DNA of 64,000 nt from Anaerotruncus colihominis (lineage in GTDB: Bacteria; Bacillota; Clostridia; Oscillospirales; Ruminococcaceae), in contig CP102255.1 of NCBI GenBank assembly GCA_025146135.1, positions 1,860,001 through 1,924,000 of the forward strand, read 5' to 3'. Below the pieces are notes generated by a model that ran no database searches, was not told where the DNA came from, and was given only the letters and a program-made list of their open reading frames with translations. This document shows positions 43,959 through 52,984 of the stretch, piece after piece (position 1 is the stretch's first letter; each line of letters starts with the position of its first letter). Both the position numbers and the translations under genes were made by a program.

Positions 43959-44993
43959 ATGTCTTATACGATTGGTTCCGGTATCTGGTCGTCGGTTTTT
44001 GCCGTGCCGGCCGCTGTTGTGGACGAGCATATCAAAATGTGCTCGCCGTTATCTTTAAAAATTTTGCTTTTGATGCTTCGCCATCCTGAACATCCAGCCG
44101 ATATCCAGTGGCTTTCCAGCCAGCTATGCATTTGCGCTCCCGATATCGCAGATGCGCTTAACTATTGGGTCGGCGCCGGAATTGTACAATTGAACGATTC
44201 GCCTGTCATGGAGCAGGCTGCCGATCCGCCGGCGCAGATAAATATTTCCTCGTCGGCTCCTGGCGGGCCTGGGCCTGTTCCATCCGTACAGACACAGGCC
44301 GGTGAAAACGGACAGCGAATCGTAACGATTGCCGCGCGTCCCAAAATTGCGCGTGACGACGTATCCGAAATGGCAAAAAATGATGATTCCATCGCACAGC
44401 TTTTAACTCTCTCCCAGGAGATATTGGGCGCGCCGCTCACGCCTGTCGAGAGCGAAATTCTGGCTGCGCTGCACAGCTATTACGGATTGGCGACCGACGC
44501 GGTGCTGATGCTGCTGCAATACTGCGTTTCAACAGGACATAAAAGCATGCACTATGTCGAAAAAACAGCCGCCGCATGGCTTGAAAAGGGTATTTCCACC
44601 TATGATCAGATTGAACAGGAAATTCTTCGCCTCACCCGCAATAATGATCAGGAAAAAAAGGTCATCCAGGCGTTTGGTATCTATAACCGCGGCCTGACAT
44701 CCAAGGAACGTACATACATCGAACAATGGTTTGCGTTTGGAATTGATGAAAAGCTGATCGCTCTGGCCTGTGAAAAAACGCTTGAAAATACCGGCAAAGT
44801 TTCTTTTGCTTATGCCGACAAGATTCTTGCCGCCTGGAAATCAAAAGGGATTTCCACTGTCCGGGAGGCCATCGATGACAGCGCCGCCGTCAAGAGGTCC
44901 ATACCTCAAAACCGTTCGGCGCAGACCGGAAGGGATTCTTCGATTGATATGGATAAAATCCGTGCGATGCTGCATCGTCAGTTGGACGGCTGA
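43959..44993 (+). CDS. DnaD-domain primosome protein
   Basis: 344 residues. An N-terminal winged-helix-like part (KMCSPLSLKILLLMLRHPEH...) is followed by a proline/serine linker, then two DnaD/DnaB2-type domains (about 150-210 and 230-310) with MKYVEKTAAAWLEKGI-like HYVEKTAAAWLEKGISTYDQIE and FAYADKILAAWKSKGI. DnaD proteins help load the replicative helicase at origins or stalled forks. GGGAGG stands four to five bases before the ATG at 43959. The DnaC-like loader is encoded 24 bases downstream, making a helicase-loading pair. Confidence 0.88.
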   Translation: MSYTIGSGIWSSVFAVPAAVVDEHIKMCSPLSLKILLLMLRHPEHPADIQWLSSQLCICAPDIADALNYWVGAGIVQLNDSPVMEQAADPPAQINISSSAPGGPGPVPSVQTQAGENGQRIVTIAARPKIARDDVSEMAKNDDSIAQLLTLSQEILGAPLTPVESEILAALHSYYGLATDAVLMLLQYCVSTGHKSMHYVEKTAAAWLEKGISTYDQIEQEILRLTRNNDQEKKVIQAFGIYNRGLTSKERTYIEQWFAFGIDEKLIALACEKTLENTGKVSFAYADKILAAWKSKGISTVREAIDDSAAVKRSIPQNRSAQTGRDSSIDMDKIRAMLHRQLDG

Positions 44994-45017
44994 TCTATAA
45001 AGGAGGTGGGCTGTACT

Positions 45018-46013
45018 GTGGGATATTCAAAAGAAATCTGGCGCAAGGCGCTGCAAACGCTTGATGCATCGCGTGCACGCGCGCAAAATGAAGCTGATGC
45101 GCGGCGTGCGGCGCTTTACGACGCCATACCGCAAATGCGCAGCATTGACCGCGCGCTTGCCTCGACGGGGCTTGACGCAGCAAAGGCAGCGATCAGCGGT
45201 GGTGAGCAGGCGCCCATGCTGATTGAGCGGCTGCGTGCTGAAAATGAAGCCTTACAGACAAAACGGGCAGGGCTTTTGGCGCAGGCCGGATTGCCCGACG
45301 ACTTTCTTAAGATTCATTATGCATGCCCTGTGTGCCACGATACAGGTTATATTGGACAAAAGCAATGCGCCTGCCTGACCCGCCTGCTCCGCAAAATAGC
45401 ATATCAATCTTTGAGCGATGCTTGCGGTATCGACGACTGCCGCTTTGAAACGTTCCGTCTTGATTATTATCCCGATGCTCCATGCGGTCCATACAAGATT
45501 GTTGCGCGGCGGGCAATGGAAAAAATATTTTCCTTTTGTAAGACCTATGCAGACGGTTTTACCCCACAAAGCGAAAGCCTGTTGTTTTATGGCGGAACGG
45601 GACTTGGAAAAACGCATCTCTCGCTCGCCATCGCATATGAAGTGATTGAAAAGGGGTTTGGCGTGGTTTATACAACGTCGCAGAGCCTGCTTGATAAGCT
45701 TCAGGCGCAGCAATTTTCACGTGCTCCCTCTGATGCGGCCGATTATCAGGCGCTTGCGCTCGAATGTAATTTGCTTGTAATCGATGATCTGGGCGCGGAG
45801 TTTTCGACCGCTTTCACCGTCGCTGCGCTGTATAATCTAATCAATGCGCGTATCATAGAACGCCGCCCCACGATCATCAGCACAAACTTTGATGAAACTG
45901 TTCTGCGCGAACGTTACGGCGACCGTATCCTTTCACGCCTGCTGTGCACCTATCGGCCGCTTCAGTTCTGCGGTGAGGACATCCGGATGCTCAAGCGTTA
46001 TGCGCATCAATGA
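45018..46013 (+). CDS. DnaC/DnaI-like helicase-loader ATPase with zinc finger
   Basis: 331 residues from a GTG at 45018; the earlier GTG at 45006 overlaps the AGGAGG site. The N-terminal half is helical, followed by a zinc-finger CPVCHDTGYIGQKQCAC (C103, C106, C117, C119). The AAA+ domain has Walker A YGGTGLGKTH (191-200), Walker B NLLVIDDLGAEF and a sensor/arginine region around ILSRLLCTYRPLQF. It should load the DnaB-type helicase, like DnaI in Bacillus. It is co-transcribed with the DnaD-domain gene. Confidence 0.9.
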   Translation: MGYSKEIWRKALQTLDASRARAQNEADARRAALYDAIPQMRSIDRALASTGLDAAKAAISGGEQAPMLIERLRAENEALQTKRAGLLAQAGLPDDFLKIHYACPVCHDTGYIGQKQCACLTRLLRKIAYQSLSDACGIDDCRFETFRLDYYPDAPCGPYKIVARRAMEKIFSFCKTYADGFTPQSESLLFYGGTGLGKTHLSLAIAYEVIEKGFGVVYTTSQSLLDKLQAQQFSRAPSDAADYQALALECNLLVIDDLGAEFSTAFTVAALYNLINARIIERRPTIISTNFDETVLRERYGDRILSRLLCTYRPLQFCGEDIRMLKRYAHQ

Positions 46014-46014
46014 A

Positions 46015-46054
46015 AAAAGAGCCGCGCATCCTTACAGGATGCGCGGCTCTTTTT
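46015..46054 (+). terminator. Terminator of the dnaD-dnaC-like operon
   Basis: 17-bp stem AAAAGAGCCGCGCATCC/GGATGCGCGGCTCTTTT with a 5-base loop and T run; also serves the convergent gene. Confidence 0.88.
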
Positions 46055-46062
46055 CTTTGTAT

Positions 46063-46878
46063 TTATTTCAACTGGTTTTTTAAATAGTTCATATAGCTGG
46101 CAAAATGTGCAAACACAATGCCCGGCTCCTGAAGGTCGGGACACCAGCGTTTGAGCCACTCAAGAGAGACAAAACCGGTATATCCATTTTCGTCAAGCAG
46201 CTTGAGCGCATCAAAAACCGGCACATCCCCATACCCCATCATGCGGTACTGTAACTTTCCGTTCTGCATTACAGAGTCCTTGACATGCATGTAACGCACC
46301 CATGGCCCAATATTATTATAGGTCTGCGCAGGCGTTTCGCCAAAAAATCGATATGGATGATGCAAATCCCACAGGACGCCGCCGGCCGCAGGATCAACAT
46401 CCTGCATAAATGCGCGCATAGCTGCGGAATCCGCGAGCTTTCCGCTCGTCTCAATTAATACAGAAACGCCCGAACCCTTTGCATAGGCGCAAAGCTGCAT
46501 ATAAAGCGTTTTTACCTGTCCGATATCCTCCTGCTCTGTTGGAGCAGCGTCAGGCGTAACAATAACGCGCACATACGGACATGACAGCGTCTTGGCAAGG
46601 TCTATATATGCTTTCGCCTCATCCACATAATGCTCATAATCCTCTGTGAAACCGAGGCATGCACCCGATGTCAGCATCGGGATGCTCATGCCGGCCTTTT
46701 CCAACCGTGTCCGTGTGGCATCGATGCGATCACGGCCAAATACGCGGATCGCCGGCGCAAACATTTCATTTTCAACGCCGCGCACCTCGATGCCGTCAAG
46801 TCCCAAATCCTTTGCGGTTGCAAAAATTTCGTCCCACGACCAGCCGGGACAGCCCAAGGTTGAAAATGCAGTTTTCAT
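46063..46878 (-). CDS. Sugar phosphate isomerase/epimerase (TIM-barrel)
   Basis: 271 residues, AP-endonuclease-2-like barrel: FSTLGCPGWSWDEIFATAKDLG, LGLDGIEVRG, and metal-site residues around VLIETSGKLADS, WDLHHPYRFFGETPAQ and MHVKDSVMQNG. The group includes inositol and sugar epimerases; the substrate is not known. It follows the pseudokinase gene by 47 bases and may share its transcript. No sugar transporter is adjacent. Confidence 0.85.
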   Translation of the reverse strand: MKTAFSTLGCPGWSWDEIFATAKDLGLDGIEVRGVENEMFAPAIRVFGRDRIDATRTRLEKAGMSIPMLTSGACLGFTEDYEHYVDEAKAYIDLAKTLSCPYVRVIVTPDAAPTEQEDIGQVKTLYMQLCAYAKGSGVSVLIETSGKLADSAAMRAFMQDVDPAAGGVLWDLHHPYRFFGETPAQTYNNIGPWVRYMHVKDSVMQNGKLQYRMMGYGDVPVFDALKLLDENGYTGFVSLEWLKRWCPDLQEPGIVFAHFASYMNYLKNQLK

Positions 46879-46925
46879 ATCAAAACTCCGTTCCGCCGCT
46901 TCGGCGCTTATTCACTGGCATATGA

Positions 46926-48905
46926 TCAGTCGATGATCTCGACCCATACCCCATCTTCATTATAAAATCCATTCTCGCTCTTTGGTCTGAGCTTGCGGGA
47001 AACCGTATCGTCACTTGGCTTGCGGGAAGATGATGAAGCGCGTGATGACGACAGCTCCTTATCGTCACGTTCGTCCCGGCTGCTGCGCGACTCCGTAATT
47101 TTTTTAATGTAGACGAACACCGTATCGTTTTCCTTGTCAATCTCAGACCCAGGCGCCGGATCGGTGCTGACAACCGTGTTCGGCTCGTAATCCTCACTGT
47201 ATGCTTTTTCAATTACCTGGTATTTGATCTCCATTTCACTAAACTGCTTGAGCAAATCTTCAACGCGCATTCCAACTGCATCCTCCGGTATTTCCGTCTT
47301 TTCCGGCCCCTTGGAGACATACAGCGTAATCATTCCACGATTAGGCATCTTCGTGCCTTCCACCGGCTGCTGATCACAAACCACGCCAGCTTCATAAACA
47401 TCGTCATATTTCTCCTGATATGTAAATTCATATCTGCTGTTAAGCTGCTCATTTGATTTGATCGAATCAACATTCGCCCCGACGAAGCGCGGCACCGTAT
47501 CATCGGCTGTATCGCCCTGTGAAAAGTCAACGCCCTCCTGAGCCGCCGCGGAAGAAGTTTCACTCGCGGCGACGCTGGAGGCAGGCGACAACAAATCTCC
47601 AAGATAGGTTGTCGCAAACCAGTACAGTATACCGCCCAGCAGAGCCGTGGCGATCAGGGCCGATAAAAACAGCATCAGCATCGGATGTGATTTTTTCACT
47701 TTTCTTTTGCCGCCTTTCCCGCTCTTTTTCCCGGCGCGGGCCGAACGCTCCCGGTCATCATCCGGCGGCAGAAGCAGATCGCCTCCATCATCGCCGGACG
47801 GCCGCACAGCAGGCGTATACAGCGGAATCTCACGCTGCGTATGCTGCGCCGCCTGCATGGATTTCTGCGAAACGGCAGCCGTCTGCAAAGCAGGTTCATA
47901 GGGCTGCTTTCTGGGCGCGGCAGTATAAATCGCTGTATTCGACGCTTCATTTGACAAAAAGCTTGCAATCATCGCCTCAACAGTGGGCGTGCGTTCGTCG
48001 ACCTCTACTGCAAGCGCATGATTGACCGCCGCGATGACCGTTTCCGTCAAGTCCCCGCCAACCATGCCCGCGTCAAGCAAATCGTCTCCGTAAATGCGGT
48101 CGAGCGCGGCTGGGGGATCTCCGCCGGTCACAGCGCGATATGTAAGCGCGCCAAGCGCATAAACATCGGTCCAAGTGCCCTGCCAGCTGTTGAGCGAATA
48201 CTGCTCCGGCGCGGAATAACCGTCAAAGAGCTGCGCCTTCAATTCGCTTTTATTTGTCCGGGCCGCTGCAATTGTAAAGCAGCTAAGCCACAGCGCGCCG
48301 GTCTGATCAAGGTGAATCGTGCGCGGAGAAAGTCCACGGTGGATAAGCCCGGCTTTATGGACATTCTCAACGGTGTGAAACAACGGCATGAGCAGCTTTT
48401 TGGTATGACGCCATGAGAGTTTGCCGCCGCTTCTTTCCAAAAAAGACTCCAATGAAATTGTCTTGATGTAGCGATAAACAGCATAGACCGTATTATAATC
48501 CCTGACAATATCAAGAACAGGCAAAACCTTTTCATGCTGTCCAAGCGTGCGCAACATCGAACTCAGATCCTCAAAATCGGCCATCAGCGCCTTATACTGC
48601 GCCTCGGCGCTTGCAAGGGGCTGTACTGCAAGCGTCACACGATCCCGGCGGATGATATTGGCCGGCGCATACTCGCGGACCCATACACGCACATCCTCCC
48701 TGCGATCATAGCCGACATACCAAGCGCCTTCAGGGTCGCTGGCTACCAGCGCGCCGACAAGGTAACGCTCCGCGATCACTGTTCGGGGCGGCAAAAAATC
48801 TATATTGACCGGCACATCCGGGTCAAAGCCGCATATGCTGCATTTCCCGCCTTCAAATTTCGGCGTCATGCAGCCCATGCAAAGGTTCTGTTCATTAACG
48901 GTCAT
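46926..48905 (-). CDS. PASTA-domain membrane pseudokinase with N-terminal zinc ribbon
   Basis: 659 residues in five parts. A zinc ribbon has C9, C12, C22, C25. A Ser/Thr kinase-like fold covers 43-320. A low-complexity basic linker ends in KKSGKGGKRKVKKS. One membrane helix lies at 409-431. Two PASTA domains occupy about 470-533 and 538-601, followed by a serine-rich tail. The kinase active-site residues are replaced: VAIK is VWVR (K to R, 77), HRD is HRG (191), and DFG is CFT (209-211), while APEQ is kept. It therefore resembles an inactive kinase that senses cell-wall fragments. It sits between an acyl-CoA ligase and an isomerase gene, both with gaps near 50 bases. Confidence 0.87.
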   Translation of the reverse strand: MTVNEQNLCMGCMTPKFEGGKCSICGFDPDVPVNIDFLPPRTVIAERYLVGALVASDPEGAWYVGYDRREDVRVWVREYAPANIIRRDRVTLAVQPLASAEAQYKALMADFEDLSSMLRTLGQHEKVLPVLDIVRDYNTVYAVYRYIKTISLESFLERSGGKLSWRHTKKLLMPLFHTVENVHKAGLIHRGLSPRTIHLDQTGALWLSCFTIAAARTNKSELKAQLFDGYSAPEQYSLNSWQGTWTDVYALGALTYRAVTGGDPPAALDRIYGDDLLDAGMVGGDLTETVIAAVNHALAVEVDERTPTVEAMIASFLSNEASNTAIYTAAPRKQPYEPALQTAAVSQKSMQAAQHTQREIPLYTPAVRPSGDDGGDLLLPPDDDRERSARAGKKSGKGGKRKVKKSHPMLMLFLSALIATALLGGILYWFATTYLGDLLSPASSVAASETSSAAAQEGVDFSQGDTADDTVPRFVGANVDSIKSNEQLNSRYEFTYQEKYDDVYEAGVVCDQQPVEGTKMPNRGMITLYVSKGPEKTEIPEDAVGMRVEDLLKQFSEMEIKYQVIEKAYSEDYEPNTVVSTDPAPGSEIDKENDTVFVYIKKITESRSSRDERDDKELSSSRASSSSRKPSDDTVSRKLRPKSENGFYNEDGVWVEIID

Positions 48906-48955
48906 CTGATTCCATCACTCCAATCGGGAAGCGCGGGGCCTCGCCCCGCCGGGCA

Positions 48956-50626
48956 TTACGCGGTTTCAATCGCCGCGTCATCCTGAAGGCCGAACTTCTC
49001 GATCCCCATCTCGCGCAGCTTATATTTTTGGATTTTGCCGCTGGCGGTCATCGGGAACTGTTCCATAAACAGCACGTATTTCGGCACCTTGTGACGCGCC
49101 ATATTGGCGCGCACAGCGTCTTTAATCTCATTTTCGTCAAGCCCGTCCTCCCACGCGCGCGGGATGATGCAGGCCATAATTTCCTCTCCGTACTGCTCGC
49201 TCGGCACGCCGACAACCTGTACGTCGCGGACAAGCGGATGCGTATAGAGGAATTCCTCAATCTCTTTTGGATAAATATTTTCCCCGCCGCGGATGATCAT
49301 GTCCTTAATACGGCCGGTGATCTTGTAATACCCCTTATCGTCAACCATTGCCAAATCGCCCGAATGAAGCCATCCATCCTCGTCGATCGCCTGACGCGTG
49401 GCCTCCTCCATCTTATAGTAACCGCGCATGACGTTATAGCCGCGCGCGCAGAATTCACCTGCGGTATAAGGCGGCAAAGTCTCGCCCGTTTCAGGGTCGA
49501 CGATCTTTGTTTCGACATACGGCATGGCACGCCCAACTGTCGCAACGCGCAGATCGAGACTGTCGTCCGTCGTCGTCATTGTACAGGCGGGCGAAGCTTC
49601 CGTCTGCCCATATGTAATCGTGATTTCCCGCATCCCCATCTTATCCACGACAAGCTGCATCACCTTAATCGGGCACGGCGAACCCGCCATAATGCCTGTA
49701 CGCAGCCGCGGGAATTTATAATCGTGAAAGGTTGGGTGCTCCAGCATAGCGATAAACATCGTCGGCACGCCGTGCACCGCCGTGCACTCCTCATTCTGGA
49801 GCGCCTTCATAACCTCGGTCGGGCGGTATGTTTCGATCGGCACCATTGACGAAGCATGCGTCAGACACGCCATCACGGCCAGCACAAGGCCAAAGCAATG
49901 AAAAAACGGAACCGGGATGCACAAACGGTCCTCATGTGTGAACTTCATGCAATCTCCGATACACTTTCCGTTGTTGACAATGTTATAATGCGTCAGCATA
50001 ACACCCTTGGGGAATCCGGTGGTACCGGAGGTATACTGCATATTTGTAACGTCCTGTGGGTCCACGCTGTCGAAAACGGCGCGAAACTGTTCGTCAGTGA
50101 TACGCTCGCCGAGCTTTTCCAAATCGCTCCATCCATACATACCGGCCGGCGTCTCTTTTTTGCCCGCATAGATAATGTCCCCAAGGAACGGCAGCATCGG
50201 ATTCTCATAGGCTCCAGGCGCACAATCTTTCAGTGTAGGGCAAAGCTCATTGACAATATCAACATAATTAGCATCCTTAAGTCCGTCGATCAGCACAAGC
50301 GCCTTCGAATCAGACTGGCGCAGCAGGTATTCCAATTCAAACACTTTATAATTCGTGTTGACCGTAACGAGCACCGCACCGATCTTCGCTGTGGCAAACA
50401 ACGTCAGCAGCCATTCCGGCACATTCGTGGCCCAAATGGCAACATGATCGCCCTTTCCGATGCCAATTGCCAAAAGGCCCTTGGCGATCCGGTTTACCTC
50501 GTCATCGAATTCCCGCCAGGTCCTGTCATATGGGCGATCGGTATACTTAATCGCCTGGTCGTTTGGGTAAAGATCAGCAACCTGCTCCAGCAGCGCGCCA
50601 ACTGTGATGGACAATAATCCGTTCAA
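48956..50626 (-). CDS. AMP-forming acyl-CoA ligase (long-chain/FadD-like)
   Basis: 556 residues. ANL motifs: MQYTSGTTGFPKGVMLTH (phosphate loop), TITYGQTEASP, GWLHSGDLAMVDDKGYYKITGRIKDMIIRGGENIYP, and the catalytic lysine in MTASGKIQKYKLRE. It adenylates a fatty or other carboxylic acid and transfers it to CoA. The chain length is not readable; similar clostridial proteins are annotated long-chain. The start is a TTG at 50626 seven bases after GAGGGGG. A strong promoter stands about 130 bases upstream. Confidence 0.88.
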   Translation of the reverse strand: MNGLLSITVGALLEQVADLYPNDQAIKYTDRPYDRTWREFDDEVNRIAKGLLAIGIGKGDHVAIWATNVPEWLLTLFATAKIGAVLVTVNTNYKVFELEYLLRQSDSKALVLIDGLKDANYVDIVNELCPTLKDCAPGAYENPMLPFLGDIIYAGKKETPAGMYGWSDLEKLGERITDEQFRAVFDSVDPQDVTNMQYTSGTTGFPKGVMLTHYNIVNNGKCIGDCMKFTHEDRLCIPVPFFHCFGLVLAVMACLTHASSMVPIETYRPTEVMKALQNEECTAVHGVPTMFIAMLEHPTFHDYKFPRLRTGIMAGSPCPIKVMQLVVDKMGMREITITYGQTEASPACTMTTTDDSLDLRVATVGRAMPYVETKIVDPETGETLPPYTAGEFCARGYNVMRGYYKMEEATRQAIDEDGWLHSGDLAMVDDKGYYKITGRIKDMIIRGGENIYPKEIEEFLYTHPLVRDVQVVGVPSEQYGEEIMACIIPRAWEDGLDENEIKDAVRANMARHKVPKYVLFMEQFPMTASGKIQKYKLREMGIEKFGLQDDAAIETA

Positions 50627-50757
50627 CTGACATCCCCCTCGTTATGGTCCTGCGCCCATAGATTCAGTGCGCGAAAACCTTCGATTTCTTTCGTCGTCAG
50701 ACAAAATTCCCATAAACTTCAAAAAACCAACGACGCAAATCGACAAAATATAGTTCT

Positions 50758-50785
50758 ATTATAAACAGCATGGTTGATTTGTCAA
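50758..50785 (-). promoter_or_regulatory. Strong SigA promoter of the acyl-CoA ligase gene
   Basis: TTGACA (50780-50785) and TATAAT (50758-50763), 16 bases apart on the minus strand. Confidence 0.8.
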
Positions 50786-50821
50786 CAATCCGCCATGCCT
50801 AAACGCCCATGTAAAGCCCTT

Positions 50822-52201
50822 TCAGCGTCTTAGATTCTTGAGCGCGCCCGCAATTACCAACGCCGCGCCGGCTCCGCCCACACTTCCGTGGTACAGTGTC
50901 CGCTCGGGTATGGGCGCCCGCCTGGAAGACCCTTCGCTGAAATTGTGATGCACGGTTATACCCATATCGTCGCCGGAGGAGAAATCAGAAAACGGCATGC
51001 GATCCGTCTGGGCAGCTTCATATCCGCCAGCCAACGACGCCTGCTCATTCGGCTGCTCTAAGGACGCAGATTCCGAATACCATACATCCGCAGTTTTCGG
51101 CGGGCTTGCTGTCAGCGACGGTTTATTGGAAATACGTCTCCCCGAGGGAGCTTTTCCCGTCGATCCGCCCGTTGCTCCCGGCAGTATATCTTCCGGCTCA
51201 GACACACCGTTCTCCGGTTCAGATGAATTGACCGGCGCCGATGACGAACTCTCAGGCGATCCGGACGAACTGGCCAAAGAGCTGGATTGACTGCTATCCG
51301 GTTCAGACGAACTGCTTTCCGGCTCGGACGAGCTGCTTTCCGGCTCGGACGAGCTGCTTTCCGGCTCGGACGAGCCGCTTTCCGGTTCGGACGAGCCGCT
51401 TTCCGGTTCGGACGAGCCGCTTTCCGGTTCGGACGAGCCGCCCGGCTCCAATGCGCCGCCTTCAAATGTAATCTTGGACAGAAAGTGCAGATTCGACCGG
51501 TCTATAATATCAGCGGCGCCTCTGCCTGGAATTTTTGCGCATTCTATAAACACCAAACGCACATAAGCAGCCGATGACGGCAGCCCGGCGGAATATGTTT
51601 CACGGACAAAAACGCCCGTTCCCTCCTCCAAATTTTGCGATTCTATTTTATCAAGCCTGACATCGTTGACCGTCTGATAGGATACGCCGTCCGTCGATAC
51701 GAATACATTCAGCCCATAATAGCAGTCCTTTCGCAGCGCACTGTCATCCTCACGCAGCATCAGGCCGCGGCGTTCGTTGCAGAGCGAATAGTTTCTGCCA
51801 TTTTCCTGTATAAAAACGACGTCCTTCGACCGGTCATAATAACAACGGCGTGCTTGTCCAAGCTCCCCGTCCGAACGCACGCTCATGCGATAGTAATCAT
51901 TAGAGGGTACGGCGATCGTTGACTGTGACGAAAAAAGCTGAATTTGTACACGCCTCGCGCCGTCAATCCGGTAGGTAGCTGAAGCCTCTCGGCTGTCCAC
52001 CGTAATGACTGATCGATCGCCGCATCCTGACCAACCGGAAAACACAATGAAATCAGAAATATTTCTTGAAAATCCATTGTATTCACGAATATGATCGTTC
52101 AGAACATCCGTACAATCATCCTGATAGGAAGCCGCGGCGACCGGAAGGCAAAAACAAAGCGCAATGGAAAGCGCCGCCAATATGGCCAAAATACGATACA
52201 C
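50822..52201 (-). CDS. Secreted surface protein with SSEPES repeats
   Basis: 459 residues. A signal peptide (RILAILAALSIALCFCLPVAAA) is followed by a folded cysteine-bearing domain to about residue 250, then seven tandem seven-residue SSEPES(G/S) repeats (255-303), a longer serine/proline stalk, and a C-terminal hydrophobic helix (GAGAALVIAGALKNLRR). No sortase LPxTG is evident before it. The form is that of a cell-surface stalk protein; the N-terminal domain is not one I recognise. The acidic serine/proline stalk should be extended. A possible promoter lies at 52389. Confidence 0.75.
   Translation of the reverse strand: MYRILAILAALSIALCFCLPVAAASYQDDCTDVLNDHIREYNGFSRNISDFIVFSGWSGCGDRSVITVDSREASATYRIDGARRVQIQLFSSQSTIAVPSNDYYRMSVRSDGELGQARRCYYDRSKDVVFIQENGRNYSLCNERRGLMLREDDSALRKDCYYGLNVFVSTDGVSYQTVNDVRLDKIESQNLEEGTGVFVRETYSAGLPSSAAYVRLVFIECAKIPGRGAADIIDRSNLHFLSKITFEGGALEPGGSSEPESGSSEPESGSSEPESGSSEPESSSSEPESSSSEPESSSSEPDSSQSSSLASSSGSPESSSSAPVNSSEPENGVSEPEDILPGATGGSTGKAPSGRRISNKPSLTASPPKTADVWYSESASLEQPNEQASLAGGYEAAQTDRMPFSDFSSGDDMGITVHHNFSEGSSRRAPIPERTLYHGSVGGAGAALVIAGALKNLRR
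51293..51439. repeat. Seven 21-bp tandem repeats inside the surface protein gene
   Basis: Seven copies of a 21-base unit coding SSEPESG or SSEPESS occupy 147 bases; adjacent units differ by single bases only. Repeat number may vary between strains. Confidence 0.9.
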
Positions 52202-52495
52202 AGCCCCATCTCCCCAGAAAGAATTAAAACAGGATGAATATACTGTGCGGACGCTGCAATACTATAGAACGGCAGGGTTCCGCAGCCTTTCAAAAACGCG
52301 CCCCGGCGCGGGCGGCATACCCTGTAAGGAAGGGAGATACTCCCGTCCTTACATAATCAGACGGTTGGAAACCGCTTTTATACTTCAGACGATAGCATAA
52401 TTTGCTAGAAAAATCAACTTCTTACAAAATCTAATCAGAGATCAAAAACGGCGCTCTGCGATCTATGCAGTTTAATCAAACGGCCCCACGCCGAC
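52202..52495. other. Intergenic region upstream of the surface protein gene
   Basis: It holds a 12-bp hairpin with one mismatch (52324-52352, GTAAGGA/TCCTTAC outer arms) that could lie in the gene's leader, and a weak promoter at 52389. Nothing else is visible. Confidence 0.5.
52389..52417 (-). promoter_or_regulatory. Possible promoter of the surface protein gene
   Basis: TTGATT (52412-52417) and TATCGT (52389-52394), 17 bases apart on the minus strand; the -10 box is weak. Confidence 0.45.
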
Positions 52496-52497
52496 CT

Positions 52498-52550
52498 CGG
52501 CGCGGATGGCCAATTTTTATAGATTGCAGAGCAATCTATAAAAAATCCGG
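52498..52550. repeat. Dispersed hairpin repeat B, copy 2
   Basis: Matches copy 1 at 40941-40997 in CGGCGCG-ATGGCCAATTTT and in the stem TATAGATTG/CAATCTATA (52518-52526 with 52532-52540), ending AAAAAT-CCGG. It overlaps the 3' end of the small basic protein gene. Confidence 0.7.
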
Positions 52551-52718
52551 CGCATTCAGGTTCTTCCTCCATGCGCCGGATTTTTTACGTTTATAAGCGC
52601 CGGGCTTTGCCGGCGCGCGTGTCACAGGGCTGATTGCACCCCAAGTCCCGCGCCGTGCGGCATAATAAGCCCGCTTTGCCTTTTTGCTCATTTTTTCAAG
52701 CGGAATCATCCGTTCCAT
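52536..52718 (-). CDS. Small basic conserved protein
   Basis: 60 residues, very basic (MERMIPLEKMSKKAKRAYYA, then SPVTRAPAKPGAYKRKKSGAW). The pattern IPLEK-SKKA-R-Y-A-R-GTWGAISPVTR recurs in clostridial annotations as a short hypothetical protein; it has no known function. The positive charge suggests nucleic-acid or ribosome binding (inference). GGAGGG precedes the ATG at 52718. The last codons form one arm of a terminator and the stop lies within the U run. Confidence 0.8.
   Translation of the reverse strand: MERMIPLEKMSKKAKRAYYAARRGTWGAISPVTRAPAKPGAYKRKKSGAWRKNLNAPDFL
52540..52586 (-). terminator. Terminator whose stem is in the coding end of the small basic gene
   Basis: 15-bp perfect stem AAAAAATCCGGCGCA/TGCGCCGGATTTTTT (52540-52554 with 52572-52586), 17-base loop. 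On the minus strand the 3' U run reaches the stop codon at 52538-52536. Confidence 0.8.
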
Positions 52719-52984
52719 TAAAATCCCTCCAGTGGGCTGCCGAGCGCAGCAGCCCACTGATTATTTTAACACGATCATACCTAAATGTCATCCGGAAAAT
52801 CGCACCGAAGTACGGCGGCTTTTATAACCTGTGCCCATAGCCGAAAAAAGCCGGATATACGGGAGATTCTGCACCCGTTCAAGGTAAATTTTCGCAGGCG
52901 GGCTGTCGCCCGGCAATAAAGTTTAACGCAAAACTGGGCGAAGGCCCCACCCTGACAGCGTTCGGCGGCAGTAAATACAGGTTC

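Noticed and set aside
51241..51577. Open frames on the plus strand across the SSEPES repeats
   Set aside because: Antisense shadows that arise because a 21-base repeat is open in several frames.
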